Below, piece after piece: positions 1 through 6,513 of a DNA stretch of 7,715 nt (position 1 is the first letter of the stretch; the number at the start of each line of letters is the position of its first letter). The stretch lies in NCBI GenBank assembly GCA_905204385.1, contig CAJKZL010000132.1:1-7715 (forward strand), in the 5' to 3' direction. The DNA is from an uncultured Odoribacter sp. (GTDB lineage Bacteria; Bacteroidota; Bacteroidia; Bacteroidales; Marinifilaceae). The notes under the pieces were generated by a model. It saw only the letters and a program-made list of their open reading frames with translations, searched no databases and was not told the origin of the DNA. A program made the translations under genes and the position numbers.

Positions 1-339
1 GCCGGGCCAAGTGAGAAGATGCTACATCGCATATCGGTACTTGCTTCTGCTCCTGCGTAACCGTATCCAAAATGGTGACATATCTATTTATACTGGCGAT
101 AGACAGCATTTCTATAATTGCATCATTGTATTTCTGGGATGATATGTAGGGAAATAGCTTATCCTCATCATTATCATATCCATCATTATGGCGATCACAT
201 CGAATTTACCTTTCATATCAAGGTGCCCGGTGAGGAAACGATCAGGGAGGCGCATCGAAAAGCAACTCTGGTGGAAAACCGCATTAAAAAAGAGTTGAAG
301 ATCGAGGCGACCATCCATATTGAACCCCTTGAAATGTAA
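1..339 (+). pseudogene. Decayed CDF-family cation transporter (C-terminal part, runs off the left edge)
   Basis: Remnant of a cation diffusion facilitator, an inner-membrane proton/divalent-metal antiporter. The best preserved part is one open frame from about 118 (TTG) to the stop at 337-339. It encodes the cytoplasmic C-terminal domain: a His-rich strand (HHYHIHHYGDHIEFTFHI), an EAHRKAT helix and a final IEATIHIEPLE strand, the usual order in this domain. Upstream this frame is closed by stops at 58-60, 76-78, 100-102 and 115-117. Two short pieces in other frames resemble the last transmembrane helices: EKMLHRISVLASA in frame 1 (about 16-54), then VTVSKMVTYLFILAIDSISI and following residues in frame 3 (about 57-145). 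The 30-40 residues expected between the last helix and the C-terminal domain are missing. I infer at least one frameshift and an internal deletion. The C-terminal domain is a confident call; the upstream matches are by eye. The alternative is a small stand-alone metal-binding protein translated from 118 or 139. Confidence 0.6.
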
Positions 340-373
340 CCTTTATCGGTCCGTATCGTTGTATGTCCTATAT

Positions 374-416
374 TGAAGTCCTGCTAAGAGCCTTCGGCTA
401 TTTGCGGATGTCTTCA
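374..416 (+). other. Small imperfect hairpin downstream of the CDF remnant
   Basis: Outer arms TGAAG (374-378) and CTTCA (412-416) pair, with a partly paired middle and an inner stem AGCC-TTC-GGCT (389-399). No T-run follows, so it is not a convincing intrinsic terminator. It may be the worn transcription end of the decayed transporter gene. Low confidence that it has a function. Confidence 0.25.
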
Positions 417-449
417 AAATTTATTCCGTGATTAATTTATGGTTTTATA

Positions 450-480
450 CTTGTATATTACCAAAAAAAACTTACTTTTG
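450..480 (+). promoter_or_regulatory. Bacteroidota-type sigma-ABfr promoter for the DUF2795 gene
   Basis: The -7 box TACTTTTG (473-480) matches TAnnTTTG. A -33 TTG lies at 451-453, 19 bases upstream, which is the usual spacing in Bacteroidota. The predicted transcript start near 487 gives a leader of about 32 bases before the ATG at 519. Confidence 0.7.
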
Positions 481-518
481 CGAAAATTTTAAGGAAACGC
501 TGAAAAAACGATATAGCT

Positions 519-740
519 ATGTATTGGACACTGGAACTTGCTTCAAAATTGGAAGATGCACCATGGCCTGCATCAAAAGATGAGTTAATTGATTATGCGA
601 TTCGTTCGGGAGCGCCTATGGAAGTAATTGAAAATCTTCAGGATATCGAAGATGATGAAGAAATTTTCGAGAGTATCGAAGATATCTGGCCCGATTATCC
701 CAGTAAAGATGATTTTTTCTTCAATGAGGATGAGTATTGA
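519..740 (+). CDS. DUF2795 domain-containing small acidic protein
   Basis: A 73-residue, strongly acidic cytoplasmic protein that I recognise as the short Bacteroidota DUF2795 type. Family members have nearly this length, begin MYWTLELASKLEDAPWPA and contain an IRSGAP motif (residues 28-33). The N-terminal half (about 1-40) looks like a compact helical module (KDELIDYAIRSGAP, VIENLQ). The C-terminal third (about 41-73) is rich in Asp and Glu and ends in an aromatic-acidic tail (FFFNEDEY). There is no signal peptide or membrane segment. Molecular function is unknown; other DUF2795 proteins have only been suggested to act in regulation or nucleic-acid binding, and nothing here settles that. The ATG at 519 fits the conserved N terminus. 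AAGGAA at 491-496 is too distant to be a normal ribosome-binding site, which is common in this phylum. Own promoter upstream and strong terminator downstream mark a monocistronic gene, convergent with the AddB-like gene. Confidence 0.88.
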   Translation: MYWTLELASKLEDAPWPASKDELIDYAIRSGAPMEVIENLQDIEDDEEIFESIEDIWPDYPSKDDFFFNEDEY

Positions 741-786
741 CGAAATATGCGTTTAAAGGCGCTGAAACAAGGAATTACGAAAGGGA

Positions 787-823
787 AGACCACTGCGTCA
801 GCAGTGGTCTTTCACGTTTTTTA
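787..823 (+). terminator. Intrinsic terminator after the DUF2795 gene
   Basis: A perfect 11-bp stem, AAGACCACTGC (787-797) with GCAGTGGTCTT (802-812), closes a GTCA loop. Six T residues follow at 818-823 after TCACG. It lies about 45 bases past the DUF2795 stop. On the minus strand the same hairpin is followed only by CCCTTT, so it would be a weak terminator for the convergent AddB-like gene. Confidence 0.85.
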
Positions 824-919
824 ATGGAGAAAATCTCTCTATGGACCTGGTTTTGCAAGATCTTCTATGTGTGCCCCAACTATTTTTTATCCTTAAACTT
901 TCAACTATCGACCTTATTC

Positions 920-3727
920 TTATTTTCTGCAAATTCCGGCATAAGGGCAAGCATGGCATTTTTTTTCGTTTGTGGTTTGGCAAAAGGGAAGATCCGACAA
1001 AAAAATTTCTTCCAGTAATTCGATTAATTTCTGAGTAAATTCTTCCTGCACTTTCCTGAAATCCCCGATGTAATCCTTATCGCATTTCAGATGATAATCA
1101 TAATCTTTCCCAAATAGTAATTTAGTGCTGTAAATGCCAGGAATCAAGGGTAACTGAGAGGGGTGGGTATGATCGAGCATCAGGCAGTAGAGCATGGTTT
1201 GGAAAGCTGCTTTATTGCGGGTGGGATTGAGCTTGTCGAAAACCGAGGCAATGGATTTGAAGCCGGTAGTGTCGGCGCCGGTTTTATAATCGATCACCCG
1301 GATGCCGGATTGCGTCTGGTCGACCCGATCGATAAAGCCGCCTACATATACTGTGGATACGGTGTCGTTGCTGAGGATTACCGGGACGAAAAAACGGTTT
1401 TCCATGGCAATGATCCGAAAAGGACTTATTTTTTTATCGTATCGCAGCATACCCTGGATGTATTTTTTGATAATATTCAGTACCAGTTCATTACTGCCAC
1501 TATCTATCAGTTGCGAGATCCGTGCATCATAGACTTTTCGATAGGAAATGCGGATATGTTCTTCTATGAGTGCTTCATTCCGGAGGAGAGAATCTATCAT
1601 CTCGGCGGTGATGTGCCCATCGGAGATAGTTGCGTATAGCGACTGCGAACATTCGTGAAAAATATTTCCCAGCAACCGATGATCCAGTTCCTCGGCAATT
1701 TCGTTTTTTTCCTGAATATCCGCCAGATATTTGAAGTAAAATTTCACCGGACAATCCATATAGGTGTTCAAGGCTGAGGGGGAAATGGCTTTTTCGCAGG
1801 ATTGCCGGTATTTTTCCAATTGCTGGATGATCTCCCGGGAACGGCAGATGTTGATCTCCCGGTTTTTTTGTGTGGAGATCTGATTTTGAAAATTGCTTTC
1901 TACAATGGGAAGGCCCGATTCATATTTGATTTGATATAAAAAGCGGCTCATTTCTCCACCGTTCATTCCCTTAATACCTGAAGTGTAGAGGATTTTAATA
2001 TTTTGAGAGCGCTGTAGTAACCGGTAGAAATAATAAGCGAACAGTCCGTCGCGGTGATCCGGAGTAGGCAGGCGGAATCCTAAACGCAGGTGATAAGGTA
2101 TGAATGAAGAGGGAATGGTCGTTTTCGGCAATATGCCTTCGTTGGCTGACAAAATGATCAGATTTTTGAAGTCCAGCATACGGGTTTCCATCAGGCCCAT
2201 TAGCTGCAAGCCTTCCAACGGTTCACCGCTGAAGGGAACGGTGAGGTTGTTTATGACTTTGCCGATCAGTTGCAAATAGAGTTTATTATCGGGAAATATC
2301 TTTTCTTCTGCGAAAGTATTGCGAAGATTTTGTATTTGCGTATAAACGGAGAAGATAAATTCCTTCTCGATAGGGTCGTTGCCTTCACCGGGAAGATGAC
2401 TTAACAAGGTCAGTATCTGTAATAGATAATCGGGAATATCGGCCGGAGAGGTGGAGAAAATAGCTTGTGTTAAAGGATGAAATTGCAAGCTTTTCTCATT
2501 GATATATACAATGTTTTTTTGATTGATATAGTCTGTAATTTTGTAAATGTCTTCCGGGCATATCACTTTGATGAATTTGTGGTTGAGCAAGGCAATGACC
2601 GGTTTATAATAGTAGTAAATCGTTTCGCCTTCTGCTTTGGCATAATTTTTCAGATCGCACAATAAAGCGATAAAAGCGGCAACAGAGGTATTCCGGGTGG
2701 GGTAACCCATGGTGATGTTGATCTTATCGATATGTCCGGGAAGAGAGTGCATGGCCGGTATCAATAACAGTTCGTCGCATAGAACGACGGCAGTATCGCG
2801 GGGAGCATCTTCGGAATAATGCCGGGTGAGCCGGGCTAAAAGCTTAGCCTGACCGATAGAGGAAGGGACGGAGATATATTCGATTTGTTTTCCGTTATGT
2901 AAGAAATTGTTGAAATTACCGATATCCAGTTCGTTAGGGAACAGTTTCAGGTTTTCCCTTAAATACCGGCCTGCTTCCTGTTGCTCATTGGCCGTATAGT
3001 AAATATCGTAATCCCAGTAGAAAGAGGCGATGCCTAAATCGCGGTAGTAGGCAAAAATTTGCTTTTCGCAAAGATTCAAAGCATTAAATCCGGCTAAAAG
3101 TACATGTTCGGGGTGATTGAATTTCTCCAGATGTTCACAAAAATAGCGTTCATTCATTCCCTCATAGGCGAGTCCTTCTTCCAGCAGATGAGTCCGGAAG
3201 TCCACGTAAGTGGCATACAGTTTATCCCACACTTTCAGAAATTCCTCCTGTTCACGGCTATATTTTTCGGGATTAAAACTGTTCCAGAATTTACGGATAA
3301 CCGCCATTTGTTCTTCTGTGAGATAGGAAAAATTATATTCCATTTGTTGCAAGGCGCTCAGGTTAGAGAACAGATCCCTGGCATCGGCCATATATTTGTC
3401 GATATCGTCGAAATCTCCCAACAGCATGTTTCCCCAAAAATAAAAATCTTCGAACTTTTCAGTAGATCCGGAGACACGGACATAAGCTTTATAGAGTTTG
3501 ATAATCAGGGGGAGATTTTCTGCTTTCTTAAGTTTGGTATATTTTTCGATGTACTCTGAAAGAGTTAAGATTTCAGGCATCCACACCGGCTGGTCGATGA
3601 GCTTGGAGAGTTCTTCGGCCAGAAACAGCCCTGCCCGTTTGTTGGGGAAGATGATGGTCAACTGGCTGAATCGGGTATTGTATTTGCGGTAAATATCCTG
3701 AGCTACAAGTTGTAAAAACGAGGTCAT
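920..3727 (-). CDS. AddB/RexB-like PD-(D/E)XK nuclease family protein
   Basis: A 935-residue cytoplasmic protein resembling the AddB/RexB subunit of AddAB-type helicase-nucleases, which process DNA double-strand ends for RecA-dependent repair. The C-terminal nuclease domain is complete by eye: first Fe-S cysteine C659 (MDCPVKFYF), a G-x3-H motif with H691 (GNIFHE), D800 in GFIDRVD, then D813-Y814-K815 (VIDYKTG), and the last cysteines C924, C927 and C933 (CHACPYAGIC). This arrangement is the iron-sulfur staple of AddB and Cas4-like nucleases. The N-terminal region (about 1-600) has the degenerate superfamily-1 helicase-like fold. No Walker A (GxGKT) is visible; the start goes directly into a motif Ia-like FPNKRAGLFL (27-36). 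That resembles RexB and argues for a structural rather than an ATPase role. An AddA/UvrD-type helicase gene is expected nearby in Bacteroidota but is absent on both sides here. The start ATG at 3725-3727 gives the usual short lead-in. The upstream gene is divergent. Confidence 0.9.
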   Translation of the reverse strand: MTSFLQLVAQDIYRKYNTRFSQLTIIFPNKRAGLFLAEELSKLIDQPVWMPEILTLSEYIEKYTKLKKAENLPLIIKLYKAYVRVSGSTEKFEDFYFWGNMLLGDFDDIDKYMADARDLFSNLSALQQMEYNFSYLTEEQMAVIRKFWNSFNPEKYSREQEEFLKVWDKLYATYVDFRTHLLEEGLAYEGMNERYFCEHLEKFNHPEHVLLAGFNALNLCEKQIFAYYRDLGIASFYWDYDIYYTANEQQEAGRYLRENLKLFPNELDIGNFNNFLHNGKQIEYISVPSSIGQAKLLARLTRHYSEDAPRDTAVVLCDELLLIPAMHSLPGHIDKINITMGYPTRNTSVAAFIALLCDLKNYAKAEGETIYYYYKPVIALLNHKFIKVICPEDIYKITDYINQKNIVYINEKSLQFHPLTQAIFSTSPADIPDYLLQILTLLSHLPGEGNDPIEKEFIFSVYTQIQNLRNTFAEEKIFPDNKLYLQLIGKVINNLTVPFSGEPLEGLQLMGLMETRMLDFKNLIILSANEGILPKTTIPSSFIPYHLRLGFRLPTPDHRDGLFAYYFYRLLQRSQNIKILYTSGIKGMNGGEMSRFLYQIKYESGLPIVESNFQNQISTQKNREINICRSREIIQQLEKYRQSCEKAISPSALNTYMDCPVKFYFKYLADIQEKNEIAEELDHRLLGNIFHECSQSLYATISDGHITAEMIDSLLRNEALIEEHIRISYRKVYDARISQLIDSGSNELVLNIIKKYIQGMLRYDKKISPFRIIAMENRFFVPVILSNDTVSTVYVGGFIDRVDQTQSGIRVIDYKTGADTTGFKSIASVFDKLNPTRNKAAFQTMLYCLMLDHTHPSQLPLIPGIYSTKLLFGKDYDYHLKCDKDYIGDFRKVQEEFTQKLIELLEEIFLSDLPFCQTTNEKKCHACPYAGICRK

Positions 3728-3791
3728 ACGGTAAATATTGAAATCAGGGAGAAAAAGTAAAAGTAAGTTTTTACTTCTTCTATTTTGTTAC

Positions 3792-3799
3792 TATTTTTG
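3792..3799 (+). promoter_or_regulatory. Putative -7 box for the nitroreductase gene cluster
   Basis: TATTTTTG fits the Bacteroidota -7 consensus TAnnTTTG. The expected -33 region (about 3768-3773) is only T-rich (GTTTTT) without a clean TTTG. Transcription would start near 3806, some 80 bases ahead of the preferred ATG at 3885. For the divergent AddB-like gene, the nearest candidate on the minus strand is TACTTTTA (3758-3765), one base off consensus and without a -33 match. Confidence 0.4.
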
Positions 3800-3884
3800 T
3801 TGAACTCCGGATGAGGAGCAGGTGGATGCAAAAATACAATTTTTGATCGATAAATTTCTGTTTTACCGTTTTCGTGAAAGAATT

Positions 3885-4457
3885 ATGATATTGAAAGAAT
3901 TATTACAAAAAAATCGGAGTTTTCGCCGGTTTTATCAGGAGGAAAGGATTCCGGAGGAGACATTGAAGGAACTGGTGGGATTGGTTCGTTGGTGTGCTTC
4001 GGGGAGAAACGCTCAGCCGCTTTGCTATGCAATCGTTAACACGGCGGCGGAATGTGCCCGTGTATTTCCGTTATTGGCTTGGGCAGGTTATCTGAAGGAC
4101 TGGGCGGGCCCGGAAGAGGGGGAACGGCCGGCTGCCTATCTGATCCAACTGTTGGATTGCCGGGTGGTGGAAAATTGTTTATGCGACGATGGCATTCAAA
4201 TGCAGACTCTTTTGCTGGGGGCTGTGGACAAGGGATACGGTGGGTGTATCGTTAAGGCATTCAAAAACGATGCTTTACGGGAGCTTTTAGAATTGCCGGA
4301 GTACCTGAAAATATTGTATGTTCTGGCTTTGGGAAAACCTAAGGAACAAGTGGTGATCGAAGATATGCAAGGTGAAGATTTCAAATATTGGAGAGATGAG
4401 GCGGGAGTGCATCATGTTCCTAAGCGGCGAACGGAAAGTCTTATTTTCAAGAAATAA
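3885..4457 (+). CDS. Nitroreductase family protein (FMN-dependent oxidoreductase)
   Basis: A 190-residue flavoprotein of the nitroreductase superfamily. These are usually cytoplasmic homodimers that bind FMN and pass electrons from NAD(P)H to nitro compounds, quinones or other acceptors. Numbering from the ATG at 3885: the FMN-phosphate motif is NRSFRRF (10-16); the second flavin-contact stretch is ASGRNAQPL (38-46); the substrate or dimer region is WAGYLKDWAGPEEGERPAAY (66-85); the core helix is DDGIQMQTLLLGAVDKGYGG (101-120); the late motif is LALGKP (147-152); and the tail YWRDEAGVHHVPKR (168-181) is typical of one Bacteroidales/Clostridia subgroup. The frame is open back to a GTG at 3822, which would add 21 residues. 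I prefer 3885 because family members start a few residues before the KNRSFRRF motif. It is the first gene of the plus-strand run; the physiological substrate cannot be read from the sequence. Confidence 0.88.
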   Translation: MILKELLQKNRSFRRFYQEERIPEETLKELVGLVRWCASGRNAQPLCYAIVNTAAECARVFPLLAWAGYLKDWAGPEEGERPAAYLIQLLDCRVVENCLCDDGIQMQTLLLGAVDKGYGGCIVKAFKNDALRELLELPEYLKILYVLALGKPKEQVVIEDMQGEDFKYWRDEAGVHHVPKRRTESLIFKK

Positions 4458-4521
4458 GCTTGTCGGGGTAAAGGAACTTGCATATATCCGGAAGGGAGAG
4501 TCTCAATGATTTGAATAGCGT

Positions 4522-5091
4522 ATGAAAATTTTGTGTGCTGAGTACAATTCTAAAAATGAGTTTGTCATTATTCCGCTGGGAGACAATGTTTTACTTCGGA
4601 ATAACGATGATTTTTATATTCCTGAATTTACCAAGGAATTGAGTTGTGTTCCTCAGTTGGTGGTGAGGATCTGTCGTTTGGGAAAAAGCGTGGGCGCACG
4701 TTTTGCCGATCGTTACTATGAGGAAATTGGCGTAGGCTTGCGTTTGTTTGCCGATGATTTTGAAAACTGTTTACGGAATGGGAACTTATCGCCCGTATTG
4801 GCTTCGGCTTACGATAATAGCGCGGCCATCAGCCGGTTAACGGTTAAGATGAAGGGAGAAGGGGGAAACTATGAATTGAAGGTGAACGGAAAACCGGTAT
4901 TTGCTTCTGAGGAAAAAGAAATGCCTGTTCCGATCGAGGAGTTGATAGCAGAAGCTTCCCGGTATTACACCCTTAAGATCGGAGATTTCCTTTTTTGCGG
5001 TAGCCCTTATCGTTATCAGGGATTACAGGTGAACGACCGCTTGCAGATGAGCCTGAACGGCGTGGAATTAATGAACTTTAAATTGAAATAG
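4522..5091 (+). CDS. Fumarylacetoacetate hydrolase-fold protein, probably catalytically inactive
   Basis: A 189-residue cytoplasmic protein that aligns along its whole length with the short (about 200-residue) FAH-family hydrolases of Bacteroidota. Shared landmarks are DNVLLRNNDDFYIPEF (21-36), LVVRICRLGKSV (46-57), FADRYYEEIGVG (61-72), YDNSAAI (97-103), LKVNGKPV (119-126), a SRYYTLKIGDFLF stretch (146-158) and a final GVELMNFKLK. Active members use two Glu and one Asp to hold Mg/Mn, plus a Lys. By my comparison from memory the Glu pair (usually YExE) reads V43 and Q45, the metal Asp (usually GIDFTARD) reads R74, the Lys (usually AKAFD) reads S95, and the TGTP loop reads CGSP (159-162). The fold seems kept while chemistry is lost, so a binding or regulatory role is possible. 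A TAG stop in frame just upstream fixes the ATG at 4522. It lies 64 bases after the nitroreductase stop and 24 bases before the fucosidase start. Confidence 0.75.
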   Translation: MKILCAEYNSKNEFVIIPLGDNVLLRNNDDFYIPEFTKELSCVPQLVVRICRLGKSVGARFADRYYEEIGVGLRLFADDFENCLRNGNLSPVLASAYDNSAAISRLTVKMKGEGGNYELKVNGKPVFASEEKEMPVPIEELIAEASRYYTLKIGDFLFCGSPYRYQGLQVNDRLQMSLNGVELMNFKLK

Positions 5092-5115
5092 TAAATTGGA
5101 TTTAAAATGTGAGTT

Positions 5116-6420
5116 ATGAGAAAAAGTCTAAGTATTTTTTTATTGTGCCTGTTGTCTTTAGCAGGCCGTAGTCAGGAAAATTATGTGCCTGCTCCTGAAA
5201 ACCTGGAAGCGAGAAAAGAGTTTCAGGATAATAAGTTCGGCATCTTTTTACATTGGGGAATATATAGTATGTTGGCTCAGGGAGAATGGGTCATGACGAA
5301 TCAGAACTTGAATCACTTGGAATACAGAAAACTGGCCTCCGGATTTTATCCTTCCAAGTTTAATGCTGCCGAATGGGTGGCTGCAATAAAGGCTTCGGGA
5401 GCTAAGTATATTTGTTTCACCAGTCGTCATCACGATGGTTTTTCCATGTGGGATACGAAATTTTCGGATTATAATATTGTCAAAGCCACTCCTTTTCAAC
5501 GCGATGTTTTGAAGGAATTGTCGGAAGAATGTAAAAAGCAGGGAATAAAATTGCATCTTTATTATTCGCATCTGGATTGGGATCGCGACGATTATTACCC
5601 GTTGGGACGGACCGGTCGCGGAACCGGCCGTACGACCCATGGAGAATGGAAGACTTATTATCAGTTTATGAATAATCAACTGACCGAGTTGATTACCAAT
5701 TACGATCCTTCCGTCATCTGGTTCGACGGCTGGTGGGATCAGGATCAGAACCCCGAATTTGATTGGCAGTTGCCTGAACAATATGCCATGATTCATAAGT
5801 TGAAGCCTTCTCTTCTGATCGGAAATAATCATCATCAAATTCCTTTTGCGGGAGAAGATATTCAGATTTTCGAGCGTGATCTGCCGGGAGAGAACAAAGC
5901 CGGATTGTCAGGACAAAATATCAGTCCGCTGCCATTGGAAACCTGTCAGACCATGAATGGAATGTGGGGATATAAGATTGTCGATCAAAACTATAAATCT
6001 GTCAAAAAGTTGGTACAGTATCTGGTGGAAGCTGCCGGAAGAAATGCCAATTTGTTGATGAATATCGGACCGCAGCCCAATGGTGAACTGCCTGCCGTTG
6101 CCATAGACCGTTTAAAAGCCATAGGCGATTGGATGAATGTTTATGGTGAAACAATCTATGGTTCCCGTGGTGGAGACGTAACCCCGAGGGACTGGGGAGT
6201 GACTACGCGTAAAGGGAATAAACTTTATGTACATATTCTGAATCTGAAGGACAAGGGGTTGTTTTTACCTTTGACAACGGCTAAAGTAAAGAATGCCGTT
6301 GTGTTTAAAGACAAGAAACCCGTTAAATTCCGTCAGGATAAGAATGGGGTGTTGCTGGAGTTGGCAGAAGATCCGTCGGCGGATATCGATTATGTGGTTG
6401 AATTGACGTTAAAAGATTGA
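5116..6420 (+). CDS. Secreted alpha-L-fucosidase, glycoside hydrolase family 29
   Basis: A 434-residue retaining exo-fucosidase that removes terminal alpha-L-fucose from glycans such as mucin or milk oligosaccharides. Residues 1-19 form a Sec signal peptide with a hydrophobic core (FLLCLLSLAG) and likely cleavage between S19 and Q20, the usual Gln start of Bacteroidota exported proteins. C11 does not sit in a lipobox, so a periplasmic enzyme is more likely than a lipoprotein. The (beta/alpha)8 domain shows FGIFLHWG (H46, W47), TSRHHDGFSMWDT (H105, H106) and VIWFDGWW with the nucleophile D204. E253 in FERDLPGEN is the best candidate acid/base by position relative to characterised GH29 enzymes; this is inference. 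LLMNIGPQPNGELP is the family's late barrel motif. A small beta domain follows from about residue 345. The start is fixed by a TGA in frame immediately upstream. The 24-base gap to the FAH-like gene suggests co-transcription. No SusC/SusD or other glycan-degradation gene accompanies it. Confidence 0.93.
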   Translation: MRKSLSIFLLCLLSLAGRSQENYVPAPENLEARKEFQDNKFGIFLHWGIYSMLAQGEWVMTNQNLNHLEYRKLASGFYPSKFNAAEWVAAIKASGAKYICFTSRHHDGFSMWDTKFSDYNIVKATPFQRDVLKELSEECKKQGIKLHLYYSHLDWDRDDYYPLGRTGRGTGRTTHGEWKTYYQFMNNQLTELITNYDPSVIWFDGWWDQDQNPEFDWQLPEQYAMIHKLKPSLLIGNNHHQIPFAGEDIQIFERDLPGENKAGLSGQNISPLPLETCQTMNGMWGYKIVDQNYKSVKKLVQYLVEAAGRNANLLMNIGPQPNGELPAVAIDRLKAIGDWMNVYGETIYGSRGGDVTPRDWGVTTRKGNKLYVHILNLKDKGLFLPLTTAKVKNAVVFKDKKPVKFRQDKNGVLLELAEDPSADIDYVVELTLKD

Positions 6421-6430
6421 TATAACTACT

Positions 6431-6499
6431 GAAATCAGTGTGTGCCGGAAGACCGTACCGATCCTCGATCGGTACAGGTTTCCGGGATTCACTGATTTC
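6431..6499. repeat. 69-base nearly perfect palindrome between the fucosidase gene and cutC
   Basis: Two 33-base arms (6431-6463 and 6467-6499) surround a 3-base centre, CTC. The inner nine pairs (GTACCGATC with GATCGGTAC), the middle six (CCGGAA with TTCCGG) and the outer ten (GAAATCAGTG with CACTGATTTC) are all perfect. Only a short stretch between inner and middle stems and a 4-by-4 internal loop mismatch. It starts 11 bases after the fucosidase stop and ends 14 bases before the cutC ATG. No run of T follows (TGAATTTTAGG), so it is an atypical terminator. It could be a transcript-end or processing hairpin, an attenuator for cutC, or a dispersed palindromic repeat. Confidence 0.85.
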
Positions 6500-6513
6500 T
6501 GAATTTTAGGAAG

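Noticed and set aside
828..842. GGAGA/TCTC mini inverted repeat as terminator of the AddB-like gene on the minus strand
   Set aside because: The stem is too short (about four pairs) to be a convincing terminator.
737..1018. Plus-strand frame overlapping the DUF2795 stop and running into the AddB-like gene
   Set aside because: It would be translated through the DUF2795 terminator hairpin and overlaps the end of a well-supported minus-strand gene.
1163..1639. Plus-strand open frame (158 codons) opposite the nuclease domain of the AddB-like gene
   Set aside because: It mirrors the conserved PD-(D/E)XK coding sequence and has no domain or start signal of its own.
3104..3559. Plus-strand open frame (151 codons) opposite the N-terminal part of the AddB-like gene
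   Set aside because: Shadow of the real gene; the Phe/Ile-rich translation fits antisense reading and no promoter is seen.
5248..5838. Minus-strand open frame (196 codons) opposite the fucosidase gene
   Set aside because: Antisense to conserved GH29 motifs, including the catalytic region; no family features in its translation.
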